Position numbers and translations under genes: made by a program. From the NCBI GenBank assembly GCA_012799425.1, contig JAAZLF010000045.1, positions 1-8,252 of the forward strand: a DNA stretch of 8,252 bases, in the 5' to 3' direction. This stretch comes from Actinomycetales bacterium. GTDB taxonomy: Bacteria > Actinomycetota > Actinomycetes > Actinomycetales > Dermabacteraceae. This document shows positions 1-5,855 of this stretch, piece by piece. Position 1 is the stretch's first letter. Each line of letters opens with the position of its first letter. The notes beneath the pieces are model-generated. The model was not told the origin of the DNA. It saw only the letters and a program-made list of their open reading frames with translations, and made no database searches.

Positions 1-1
1 C

Positions 2-247
2 CTGGTGTGGAACGAGGACACCGCGCGCCTGGCCCGCCAGCACAACGACGCCAACGTCATCTCCGTCGGCGCGCGCCAGCACTCCGAGGAGGAGCTCGAG
101 GCGCTCATCGATCTGTTCCTCGCCGAGCCGTTCACGGGCGAGGAGCGCCACCAGCGCAGGATCGACCTCGTGGGCCTCTACGAGCGCACCGGGGGGTACT
201 CAGAGTCCGCTGGGTCCGCTGGGTCCGCTGAGGCCGCGACCGAGTAA
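2..247 (+). CDS. rpiB: Ribose-5-phosphate isomerase B, C-terminal part
   Basis: This is the C-terminal 81 residues of an RpiB/LacAB-type sugar-phosphate isomerase, which interconverts ribulose 5-phosphate and ribose 5-phosphate in the pentose phosphate pathway. The 5' end lies outside the window, so the GTG at 5 is an internal valine. Typical RpiB tail elements are visible: a WN-DTA-LAR-HN segment, then NDANVISVGARQHS, and near the end GEERHQRRID followed by LYERTG, whose arginines belong to the phosphate-binding set in this family. The chain ends in a low-complexity SAGSAGSA-EAATE tail encoded by a 9-bp tandem repeat, beyond the usual end of the fold. The stop TAA (245-247) shares its last A with the ATG of the downstream glycosylase, so the two genes are probably cotranscribed and translationally coupled. 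Confidence in the family is high, although the active-site N-terminal half is not in view. Confidence 0.93.
   Translation: MVWNEDTARLARQHNDANVISVGARQHSEEELEALIDLFLAEPFTGEERHQRRIDLVGLYERTGGYSESAGSAGSAEAATE
206..232 (+). repeat. 9-bp tandem repeat in the rpiB 3' end
   Basis: Three tandem copies of TCCGCTGGG are present, the last with G replaced by A at position 8. They encode SAGSAGSAE at the tail of RpiB. The unit is a multiple of three, so copy-number change keeps the frame. Confidence 0.85.
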
Positions 248-1305
248 TGCCCGAGGGTCATACCGTCCACCGGCTCGCGGCGGCCTTCGAGCAGGGCTTC
301 GGCGGGCAGCGGGTGCGGACCTCGAGCCCGCAGGGACGCTTCTCGGAAGCAGCCGAGCTGGACGGCATGGTGCTGCTGGGCGCCGAGGCCGTCGGCAAGC
401 ACCTGTTCCTCCCCTTCGCGCCCTCCGAGGACGTGGACCGCGGCTCGCCCGTGGTGCGGCACGTGCACATCCATTTGGGCCTGTACGGCTCCTGGACCTT
501 CGCCGGCGAGCCCGGCTTCGCCGACGCCCATGCCATCGGCGCACCGCGCCTGCGCATCGGTGAGCAGGAGGAGACGCTCGAGGCCGAGGGGGACGACGAG
601 ACGGCGCAGGGCGGCTCCGGCACGCCGGACTGGCGCCGGATCGTGCCGCGGCCGACGGTGCGGCTGCGGGTGGCCGGGCCGCGCGGGCTCGCGGATCTCA
701 CCGGTCCCACGGCCTGCGAGATCCTCGACGCCCAAGGCCGTCAGGATGTGCTGGACCGTCTGGGCCCGGACCCGCTGCGCCCCGATGCGGATCCGCGACG
801 CTTCGTGGACGCGGTGCGCCGCTCCCGCACCACGATCGGCGCGCTGCTGATGAACCAGAAGATCGTCGCCGGGATCGGGAACATCTATCGCGCCGAGCTG
901 CTGTTCCGGGCCCGCCTGGACCCCTTCGTGCCCGGCAACGAGCTGTCCACCGGGATGCTCGAGGAGATGTGGGAGGACCTGGTGGCGCTGATGACCTACG
1001 GCGCCCGCACCGGCAGGATCGTCACCACCCAGCCCGCCCACCGCGACATCGAGGCGAGGATCGTCGAGCGCTCGCGCGGCACCCGGCAGAACGGGGACGA
1101 GGACCCGGACGTCGTCTCCCGCGAACGCTCCTTCTACGTCTACCACCGCCAGACCCTGCCCTGCCGCCTGTGCGGCACCGCCGTGCGCTCGGCCGATCTC
1201 GCCGCCCGCACCGTGTTCTGGTGCCCCCGCTGCCAGACCCCGCGCCGCCGCCGGGCGGACTGGACCCGGCAGCACCCCGCAGCGCCCTGGGCGCTCGCCT
1301 CCTGA
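247..1305 (+). CDS. nei: Fpg/Nei-family DNA glycosylase (Nei1-like endonuclease VIII)
   Basis: A bifunctional base-excision-repair glycosylase/AP lyase that removes oxidised bases and cuts the abasic site. The chain begins MPEGHTVHRL: after Met removal P2 is the catalytic N-terminal proline and E3 the catalytic glutamate. K51 (VGKHLF) is the conserved beta-turn lysine, and HVHIHLGLYG (72-81) is the usual core strand. The helix-two-turn-helix is at about 199-229 (ALLMNQK, AGIGNIYRAELLF). The C-terminal zinc finger has C306/C309 and C326/C329, with R321 in the position of the DNA-binding arginine. The PEGHT start and FWCPRCQ finger match the actinobacterial Nei1 group (Rv2464c of M. tuberculosis), which I recall also lying next to rpiB. 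At 352 residues it is longer than the roughly 260-290 usual for the family. The extra length lies in an acidic, Glu/Asp-rich segment at about 105-130 and a polar loop at about 276-292. The ATG overlaps the rpiB stop. Confidence 0.93.
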   Translation: MPEGHTVHRLAAAFEQGFGGQRVRTSSPQGRFSEAAELDGMVLLGAEAVGKHLFLPFAPSEDVDRGSPVVRHVHIHLGLYGSWTFAGEPGFADAHAIGAPRLRIGEQEETLEAEGDDETAQGGSGTPDWRRIVPRPTVRLRVAGPRGLADLTGPTACEILDAQGRQDVLDRLGPDPLRPDADPRRFVDAVRRSRTTIGALLMNQKIVAGIGNIYRAELLFRARLDPFVPGNELSTGMLEEMWEDLVALMTYGARTGRIVTTQPAHRDIEARIVERSRGTRQNGDEDPDVVSRERSFYVYHRQTLPCRLCGTAVRSADLAARTVFWCPRCQTPRRRRADWTRQHPAAPWALAS

Positions 1306-1310
1306 GAAGG
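1304..1310 (+). promoter_or_regulatory. Shine-Dalgarno of the proline iminopeptidase gene
   Basis: GAGAAGG overlaps the nei stop codon and ends 7 nt before the ATG at 1318. It supports that start over any upstream codon. Confidence 0.7.
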
Positions 1311-1317
1311 GCCGCGG

Positions 1318-2361
1318 ATGAGCAGCAGCTCGGCACCCGAGGTGACACACAGCGGGATGCTCGCCGTCGGGCAGGGGCACGAGATCTTCTGGGAGGAGAG
1401 CGGCACCCGCGACGGAGTGCCCACCCTCTACCTCCATGGTGGGCCGGGCGGCCGCCTCACCCCCGGCTACCGCCGGAACTCCCCGGCCGATCGGGCGCGG
1501 ATCATCGGCATGTCCCAGCGCGGAACAGGTCGCTCCACGCCCGGCGTCGGTGCGCCGGGCCCGGTCGCTCTGGAGGGCCAGAGCACGGCGCATCTCGTCG
1601 AGGATCTCGAGCTGCTGCGCAAGCACCTCGGGATCGAGGCCTGGATCGTCCAAGGCGTCTCCTGGGGCAGCACGCTCGCCCTCGCCTACGCCCAGGCCTA
1701 TCCCGAGCGGGTGCTCGGAGTGGTGCTGTTCGCCGTCACCTCCACCTCGCGCCGCGAGGTGGACTGGATCACCGAGGGCATCGGGGCGGTCTACCCCGAG
1801 GCATGGGACGCCTTCGCGAGCATCGCCGAGCAGCACGCGGGCTTCGACCGCGCCGACAGCTCCGAGACCAGGCTCCGGATCGTCGAGGCCTACCGGCGGA
1901 TGCTCACCTCCACGGACCCGGACCTCGTGGACCTCGCCGCCCGCGCCTGGATGGCCTGGGAGGACGCGCACATCGGGATCGGTGCGGGAGGCCCCGCTCA
2001 GGGGCATGCCGTCCCCGAGGGGCAGGAGGTCACCGAGTACGAGCGGGCCTTCGCCCGGCTGGTCACCCACTACTGGGCGCAGGACGGATTCGTCGCCGAT
2101 TGGGCGACGCGCTGGGGTGCCGCTCCCGGCAGCGGCCTGCTCGGCGGGATGGGCCGGCTGGACGGGATCCCCGGCGTGCTGATCCACGGCCGACGGGACG
2201 TCTCCGGCCCGGCGCTGACCGCCTGGGAGCTGCACCGGGCCTGGCCCGGCAGCGAGCTGGTCATCGTCGAGGAGGAGGGCCACGGCGGCCCTGTGATGGC
2301 CGAGCACTGGTGCCGGGCCGTCACCCGGATGGTCGACGCCGAGCTCGCGCGCCGGCAGTGA
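1318..2361 (+). CDS. pip: Proline iminopeptidase-like alpha/beta hydrolase (peptidase family S33)
   Basis: A 347-residue cytoplasmic serine hydrolase (no signal peptide) of the prolyl aminopeptidase group, expected to release N-terminal proline from peptides. HGGPGG (40-45) forms the oxyanion-hole loop. GVSWGSTLALAYA (113-125) is the nucleophile elbow with Ser115. The probable triad partners are Asp294 (GRRD) and His322 (GHGG). The family's W..WE element appears at 211-215, in the cap region that recognises the substrate amino terminus, and THYW at 250-253 is also typical. One oddity: the usual DQRG-GRS segment reads MSQRGTGRS (65-73), so Ser66 replaces the normally conserved aspartate. It starts 12 nt after nei and is probably cotranscribed with it. 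The family is clear, but the exact substrate is inferred because S33 contains many aminopeptidases and unrelated hydrolases. Confidence 0.85.
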   Translation: MSSSSAPEVTHSGMLAVGQGHEIFWEESGTRDGVPTLYLHGGPGGRLTPGYRRNSPADRARIIGMSQRGTGRSTPGVGAPGPVALEGQSTAHLVEDLELLRKHLGIEAWIVQGVSWGSTLALAYAQAYPERVLGVVLFAVTSTSRREVDWITEGIGAVYPEAWDAFASIAEQHAGFDRADSSETRLRIVEAYRRMLTSTDPDLVDLAARAWMAWEDAHIGIGAGGPAQGHAVPEGQEVTEYERAFARLVTHYWAQDGFVADWATRWGAAPGSGLLGGMGRLDGIPGVLIHGRRDVSGPALTAWELHRAWPGSELVIVEEEGHGGPVMAEHWCRAVTRMVDAELARRQ

Positions 2362-2366
2362 CCTGA

Positions 2367-2387
2367 CAGCGGCCGGGCTGGCCGCTG
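2367..2387. terminator. Hairpin between convergent genes, probable bidirectional terminator
   Basis: A perfect 8-bp inverted repeat, CAGCGGCC / GGCCGCTG, with a 5-nt loop GGGCT. It starts 5 nt after the iminopeptidase stop and lies in the 70-nt gap before the stop of the convergent ankyrin gene. There is no clear U-tract on either side, which is common for actinobacterial terminators but lowers certainty. Confidence 0.6.
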
Positions 2388-2431
2388 CGTCTCATCGCTC
2401 GTGCGGCGCGCTCGGCGTTCGCGCGGCTCGC

Positions 2432-2836
2432 TCAGCGCGACTCGATGAGCGCGACGATCTCTGCCCGCTCGAAGTACTTCGCGGTCTCCAGGGCGCTGGG
2501 CGTGCCCAGATCCGGATCCGCCCCGGCCTCCAGCAGCACCCGGGCCACCTCGGTGAAGCCCTTGAAGGCGACGCCTGCCAGCGGGGACTGCCCGCGATCG
2601 TTGGCGAGGTCCACATCGGCGCCGCGTGCGACGAGCTCGCCCACCAGCTCGGCATGGCCGTGATAGGCGGCGAGCATCAGCGGGCTGTTGCCGGCGGCAT
2701 CGCGCAGGTCCACGGGGGCGCCCTGATCGATCAGGGCGAGCAGGGGAGCGCTGTCGCCGCCGCGCGCGGCATCCAGCATCGAATTCGCCAGCGCGATCGC
2801 GTCGTCGTCAGCGGCGGTGGTCCCGTTCTCGTTCAT
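2432..2836 (-). CDS. Small ankyrin-repeat protein
   Basis: A 134-residue soluble acidic protein made almost entirely of ankyrin repeats, which act as protein-binding scaffolds. No catalytic function is visible. After a short polar N-terminus (1-16) come a degenerate first repeat (about 17-48, with LLALIDQGAPVDLRD) and two clear repeats: 49-81 (GNSPLMLAAYHGHAELVGEL and GADVDLAND) and 82-110 (GQSPLAGVAFKGFTEVARVL and GADPDLG). A capping half-repeat (111-134, ALETAKYFERAEIVALIES) closes the domain. The TPLH-type turn is SPLM and SPLA here. There is no signal peptide or membrane segment, so it should be cytoplasmic. The ATG at 2836 has no Shine-Dalgarno, but a TAGTCT hexamer sits 6 nt upstream, fitting a leaderless message. 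It is transcribed divergently from elaA. Partner and role are unknown. Confidence 0.88.
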   Translation of the reverse strand: MNENGTTAADDDAIALANSMLDAARGGDSAPLLALIDQGAPVDLRDAAGNSPLMLAAYHGHAELVGELVARGADVDLANDRGQSPLAGVAFKGFTEVARVLLEAGADPDLGTPSALETAKYFERAEIVALIESR

Positions 2837-2842
2837 GGCACG

Positions 2843-2848
2843 AGACTA
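2843..2848 (-). promoter_or_regulatory. Putative -10 element of the ankyrin gene (leaderless)
   Basis: On the minus strand TAGTCT lies 6 nt before the ATG, which would place transcription start at or next to the A of the start codon. No good -35 is visible. An inverted repeat (CTGCC / GGCAG, 2849-2863) lies directly upstream in the spacer region. Confidence 0.45.
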
Positions 2849-2932
2849 CTGCCGGCCGGGCAGGCTCGCGGACAGCGTGCCTCGACCCACGACGACCGAG
2901 CGGTGCGTAGCGCACGCGGGGCGCGAGCCCGC

Positions 2933-2960
2933 GCGTCGGCAGTGCTGCGTCGGCAGTACT
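2933..2960 (+). repeat. 14-bp tandem duplication over the elaA promoter
   Basis: GCGTCGGCAGTGCT (2933-2946) is followed at once by GCGTCGGCAGTACT (2947-2960), with one mismatch. A partial third copy continues in CTGTCGGC (6 of 8 matching). The array runs up to 9 nt before the elaA start codon. Confidence 0.85.
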
Positions 2961-2962
2961 CT
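2957..2962 (+). promoter_or_regulatory. Putative -10 element of elaA (leaderless)
   Basis: TACTCT (TANNNT) lies 7 nt before the ATG at 2970, and there is no Shine-Dalgarno in front of that ATG. Together these suggest transcription starting at the start codon. It overlaps the end of the second tandem copy. The -35 region is not recognisable. Confidence 0.45.
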
Positions 2963-2969
2963 GTCGGCC

Positions 2970-3470
2970 ATGCCTGCACCCACCGCCGTCGCCGTGCGCC
3001 GCGCCGAGCTCGCCGACATCGACCCCCGCACCCTCTACCTGCTCGCCAAGCTCCGTCAGGACGTCTTCACCCTCGAACAGCGGGCCACCGACCCCGATCT
3101 GGACGGCCGGGACCTCGACCCCACCACCACCCTGATGTGGCTCGAGCTGCCCGGGGCGGAGGCCGCGTCGCTGGGCGTGCCGGGACTGCCGGTGGCGCAC
3201 CTGCGGGTGCTCGCCGAGGACGACGGCGCCGTGCGGATCGGCCGGGTCGCCGTGGACGGCGCGCACCGTCGTGGCGGATACGGGCGCCGATTGATGGGGG
3301 AGGCCCTCACGCATGCCCGCGAGAACGCGCCGGGCGCCGAGGTGCGCATCGACGCCCAGGCTCACCTCGAGCAGTGGTACGCGTCGATGGGCTTCGAGAC
3401 CGTGGGCGGGCTGTTCATGGAGGCAGGGATCGAGCACGTGGCGATGGTGCTGCGCCCCGGCCGCGGCTGA
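2970..3470 (+). CDS. elaA: ElaA-type GNAT N-acetyltransferase
   Basis: A 166-residue cytoplasmic acetyl-CoA-dependent acyltransferase of the ElaA branch of the GNAT superfamily. The ElaA pattern is clear. An early YLLAKLRQDVFTLEQ (23-37) is followed by the acidic DPDLDGRDLD (41-50). Strand beta-4 plus the acetyl-CoA pyrophosphate loop is RIGRVAVDGAHRRGGYGRRL (89-108). The C-terminal part has IDAQAHLEQWYASMGF (127-142), then an EAGIEH element (151-156) that the family normally keeps as E-DGI-H. The length equals that of typical ElaA proteins with the start at 2970; an upstream in-frame start at 2817 would add 51 residues unlike the family and cross the divergent ankyrin start. The natural acceptor of ElaA proteins is not established, so only the chemistry is claimed. 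Start choice is supported by homology and by the TACTCT at leaderless spacing. Confidence 0.88.
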   Translation: MPAPTAVAVRRAELADIDPRTLYLLAKLRQDVFTLEQRATDPDLDGRDLDPTTTLMWLELPGAEAASLGVPGLPVAHLRVLAEDDGAVRIGRVAVDGAHRRGGYGRRLMGEALTHARENAPGAEVRIDAQAHLEQWYASMGFETVGGLFMEAGIEHVAMVLRPGRG

Positions 3471-3497
3471 ACCGACGGCGCACGGGACCATCTGAGC

Positions 3498-3527
3498 GTG
3501 CTCGCCACGGCGGTGCTCGTTACGGCG
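3498..3527 (+). repeat. 15-bp tandem duplication before the winged-helix gene
   Basis: GTGCTCGCCACGGCG (3498-3512) is followed directly by GTGCTCGTTACGGCG (3513-3527), with two mismatches, ending 2 nt before the ATG at 3530. Within it CTCGCC (3501-3506) and GGCGAG (3524-3529) form a 6-bp inverted pair. It could be an operator, a leader structure or a chance duplication. Confidence 0.8.
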
Positions 3528-3529
3528 AG

Positions 3530-3784
3530 ATGAATCCCGTTCCCGGAGATCCTGACCCTGGCGGGTCCGGCACCGGAGGCGTGGCTGCTGATCCGTCGCT
3601 GATTAGCGTCATGGGATATCAGGATCTGGAGGCGCATCTGCTGGCCCCCAAGCGCTTCGTCACCCTCGCCCACCTGAACCAGGTGGAGCAGTCCGATTAC
3701 CCGGTGCTGCTGGAGGTCACCGAGATGACCGTCCCCGATCTGGCCAAGATCATCCGCGACCTCGAGGAGCGGGACCTCTCGCTC
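3530..3784 (+). pseudogene. Winged-helix (HTH_34/MarR-like) regulator, 3'-truncated
   Basis: Residues 31-83 of this reading frame resemble the N-terminal part of small actinobacterial winged-helix DNA-binding proteins. There is a first helix with the landmark HLLAPKRFVTLAHL (36-49), then DYPVLLEVTEMTVPDLAKIIRDLEERDL (56-83), which corresponds to the helix-turn-helix and recognition helix. The family should continue with a beta-hairpin wing and a C-terminal helix. Here similarity stops at Leu83 (3776-3778), and the convergent transporter gene ends at 3783. The frame has no stop until 4042, so translation would add about 87 Pro/Ala/Arg-rich residues that are only the antisense of the transporter. 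I read it as a gene that lost its 3' end. An 83-residue DNA-binding fragment with a junk tail remains possible if it is expressed. An alternative start is the ATG at 3611. No strong Shine-Dalgarno is seen. Confidence 0.6.
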
Positions 3785-5855
3785 AGCCCACCAGCAGCTG
3801 CGCGAGCCACGGCCACACCGCGAGCCCGAGCGCGATCGCCACGCCGACCAGGTCCACCCGGCGCAGCGGGCTGGGCAGTGCCCAGGTGCGGGTCCTCGCG
3901 GTCGCGAAGCCGCGCGAGTCCATCGCCAGGGCCTGCTGCTGAGCACCCCGCAGCGCATCGACCAGCAGGGCCAGGGTGGCACCGGCCAGCATCCGCGGGG
4001 AGGAGCGCGAGCCCAGGCCCCGCAGCATCCGGGCGTGGGTGATGATCTCCCACTGCCGGCCCAGGTGACCCGCGCGGATCAGCCCGGCGACCGACGCCGC
4101 GACCACACGAGCCGGGGCTCGCAGCCGGCCCCCGAGGGCATCGCCCAGCGCGGTGGGGTCCACGCTGCCCAGGGCCAGCACACCGGGCGCGACGAACACG
4201 GTGATCCGCGCGGCCTCCTTCGCGCCGAGCAGCCACGCCTCGCCGGAGAGGGAGGGGGCATCCCCGAGCAGGGCGGTGGTCCACGCGAGCCCTGCGGCCG
4301 AGAGCAGGATCGGTGCCAACCGCAGCAGGCCGCCGCGCACGGAGCGCACCGCCAGCGGCGCCAGCAGCACGATCGGCAGCAGCGCCAGCAGCCCGCCCTG
4401 CCAGGTCTGGACCGCGAAGGAACCGATCGCGGCGAGGATCCCGATCAGGCACAGCACCAGCGGGTTCAGCGCGTCGGCCGGGATCGTTCGGGAGCGGGGG
4501 ACCGGTCCGATGGTGCGATCGGGTGAGGGGCTGCGCTGGGCGGCCTGCACGGCGGGGCCCGCGAGCGCATGCTCGCGATCGGCGTGGGCGATCAGCACCG
4601 CATCGTGGGTGGCCGCGAGGATCGCGCAGCCCTCGCCGCGGGCGCCCTCCAGCAGCTCCAGCACCGCCGCATGACGTGCGGCATCCAGACCCACCGTGGG
4701 CTCGTCGAGCACCAGCAGGCTCGGCTCCTGGGCGAGCGCCGCGATGATCGCCAGGCGCCGCTGCTCCCCGCCGGAGAGGGTGTGGGGGTTGGCGCCGGCG
4801 AGAGCGGTCAGGCCGGCGCGCTCGAGCAGCAGATCGGCGAGCTGCTCATCGCTCGCCCAGGGCGAGGCGAGGACCTCCGCGCGCACGCTGGATGCGACGA
4901 AGGAGTGCTCGGGATTCTGGGGCACGAAGGCGATCTGCGCCGGCTCGGGGCGCTCGACGCTCCCGGCGGTGGGGGCGGTCAGTCCGAGCAGTGTGCGCAG
5001 CAGCGTGGTCTTGCCGCTGCCGCTCGGGCCGGTGATCACGCTGAGCTCCCCGCCGCGCAGCGCGAGGTCCACGCCCTCGAGCACTGGCCTGCCGCCCCGC
5101 TCCGCGCTCACCGCGTGCAGTGCGGCGACCACCGGGCCGGCAGGACCCGCGGCATGCTGCCCGGCGGGTGCGGTGGGGTCGCCCGCGAGGGCGGCCGCGG
5201 TCTCGCGGGGCGGCCCGTCGGCGATGATACGTCCCTGCGCGCCGAGCACGACCAGTCGATCCACGTGCTCGAGCCACGGGGTCAGGCGGTGCTCGGCGAC
5301 CACCAGGGTGCGGCCCTGCGCGGCGGCCAGGATCGAGGCGCGCACCGCGCTCGCAGTGTCCTCATCCAGCATCGACGTCGGCTCATCCAGCAGCAGCGCC
5401 GAGGGCTCGAGCGCGAGGGAACCCGCGAGCGCGAGCCGCTGCTGCTGGCCGCCGGAGGCCTCGAGCGGGGCCCTGTCCGCGTCCAGATCCACCAGCGCCG
5501 CCTCGAGCGCGGCGGTGACGCGGGCCTGGATCTCCTCACGGGGGAGGGCGGCGTTCTCCGGCCCGAATGCCGCCTCCCGGCCGACGGTCGCGGCGACCAG
5601 GGCATCGGTGGGGTTCTGCAGCAGCAGGCCCCGCTCACCGGGCCGGGAGGGGCCGGGCGCGGTGCCGGTCAGCTCCCCGGTCTCCTCGTCCAGGAGTCCG
5701 GCCAGGGCCCGCAGCACGGTGGATTTCCCGCTGCCGCTGGCCCCGGCCAGCAGCACGCGCTGCCCGGCAGGGATCTCCAGGTCGAGGTGGTGGAGGGTGG
5801 GCTCGCTGCGGGAGTACGGATGCCAGGTGAGCCCGCCCAGGGACAGAGCGCTCAC
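3783..5855 (-). CDS. ykoDC: ECF transporter energising subunit: two ABC ATPase domains fused to EcfT
   Basis: A 690-residue single chain carrying the whole energy-coupling module of a vitamin transporter. ATPase 1 spans about 1-225: Walker A GASGSGKST (38-46), Q-loop Q80, signature ASGGQQQR (133-140), Walker B LLLDEPTSMLD (154-164), switch H189. ATPase 2 spans about 241-437: Walker A GPSGSGKTT (276-284), Q-loop Q313, signature LSGGEQRR (360-367), Walker B LVLDEPTVGLD (381-391), switch H417. After a linker comes the EcfT domain (about 462-690), with hydrophobic segments near 466-483, 488-503, 511-530 and 669-687. Its two arginine coupling motifs are ARMLRG (608-613) and AMDSRGF (644-650), which contact the ATPases. 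In Bacillus the same parts are separate proteins, YkoD (double ATPase) and YkoC (T). The GTG start at 5855 overlaps the ykoE stop (GTGA), so translation is coupled. The substrate is set by YkoE and the TPP riboswitch: thiamine or its pyrimidine precursor. Confidence 0.92.
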   Translation of the reverse strand: MSALSLGGLTWHPYSRSEPTLHHLDLEIPAGQRVLLAGASGSGKSTVLRALAGLLDEETGELTGTAPGPSRPGERGLLLQNPTDALVAATVGREAAFGPENAALPREEIQARVTAALEAALVDLDADRAPLEASGGQQQRLALAGSLALEPSALLLDEPTSMLDEDTASAVRASILAAAQGRTLVVAEHRLTPWLEHVDRLVVLGAQGRIIADGPPRETAAALAGDPTAPAGQHAAGPAGPVVAALHAVSAERGGRPVLEGVDLALRGGELSVITGPSGSGKTTLLRTLLGLTAPTAGSVERPEPAQIAFVPQNPEHSFVASSVRAEVLASPWASDEQLADLLLERAGLTALAGANPHTLSGGEQRRLAIIAALAQEPSLLVLDEPTVGLDAARHAAVLELLEGARGEGCAILAATHDAVLIAHADREHALAGPAVQAAQRSPSPDRTIGPVPRSRTIPADALNPLVLCLIGILAAIGSFAVQTWQGGLLALLPIVLLAPLAVRSVRGGLLRLAPILLSAAGLAWTTALLGDAPSLSGEAWLLGAKEAARITVFVAPGVLALGSVDPTALGDALGGRLRAPARVVAASVAGLIRAGHLGRQWEIITHARMLRGLGSRSSPRMLAGATLALLVDALRGAQQQALAMDSRGFATARTRTWALPSPLRRVDLVGVAIALGLAVWPWLAQLLVG

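Noticed and set aside
178..2307. 709-residue open frame on the minus strand opposite nei and the iminopeptidase
   Set aside because: Its composition is typical of antisense translation in GC-rich DNA, it shows no family motif, and it lies opposite two well-supported genes.
2817..2969. Upstream in-frame extension of elaA
   Set aside because: The 51 extra residues do not resemble ElaA, cross the divergent ankyrin start and overlap both candidate promoters.
2654..4042. 462-residue plus-strand frame running through ankyrin, elaA and regulator regions
   Set aside because: Only the part from 3530 has recognisable protein character. The upstream part is antisense to the ankyrin gene and out of frame with elaA, and the part after 3785 is antisense to EcfT.
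4561..4576. Inverted repeat GCGAGC-GCAT-GCTCGC
   Set aside because: It lies inside the coding sequence for the linker after ATPase 2. A 6-bp GC palindrome is expected by chance at this base composition.
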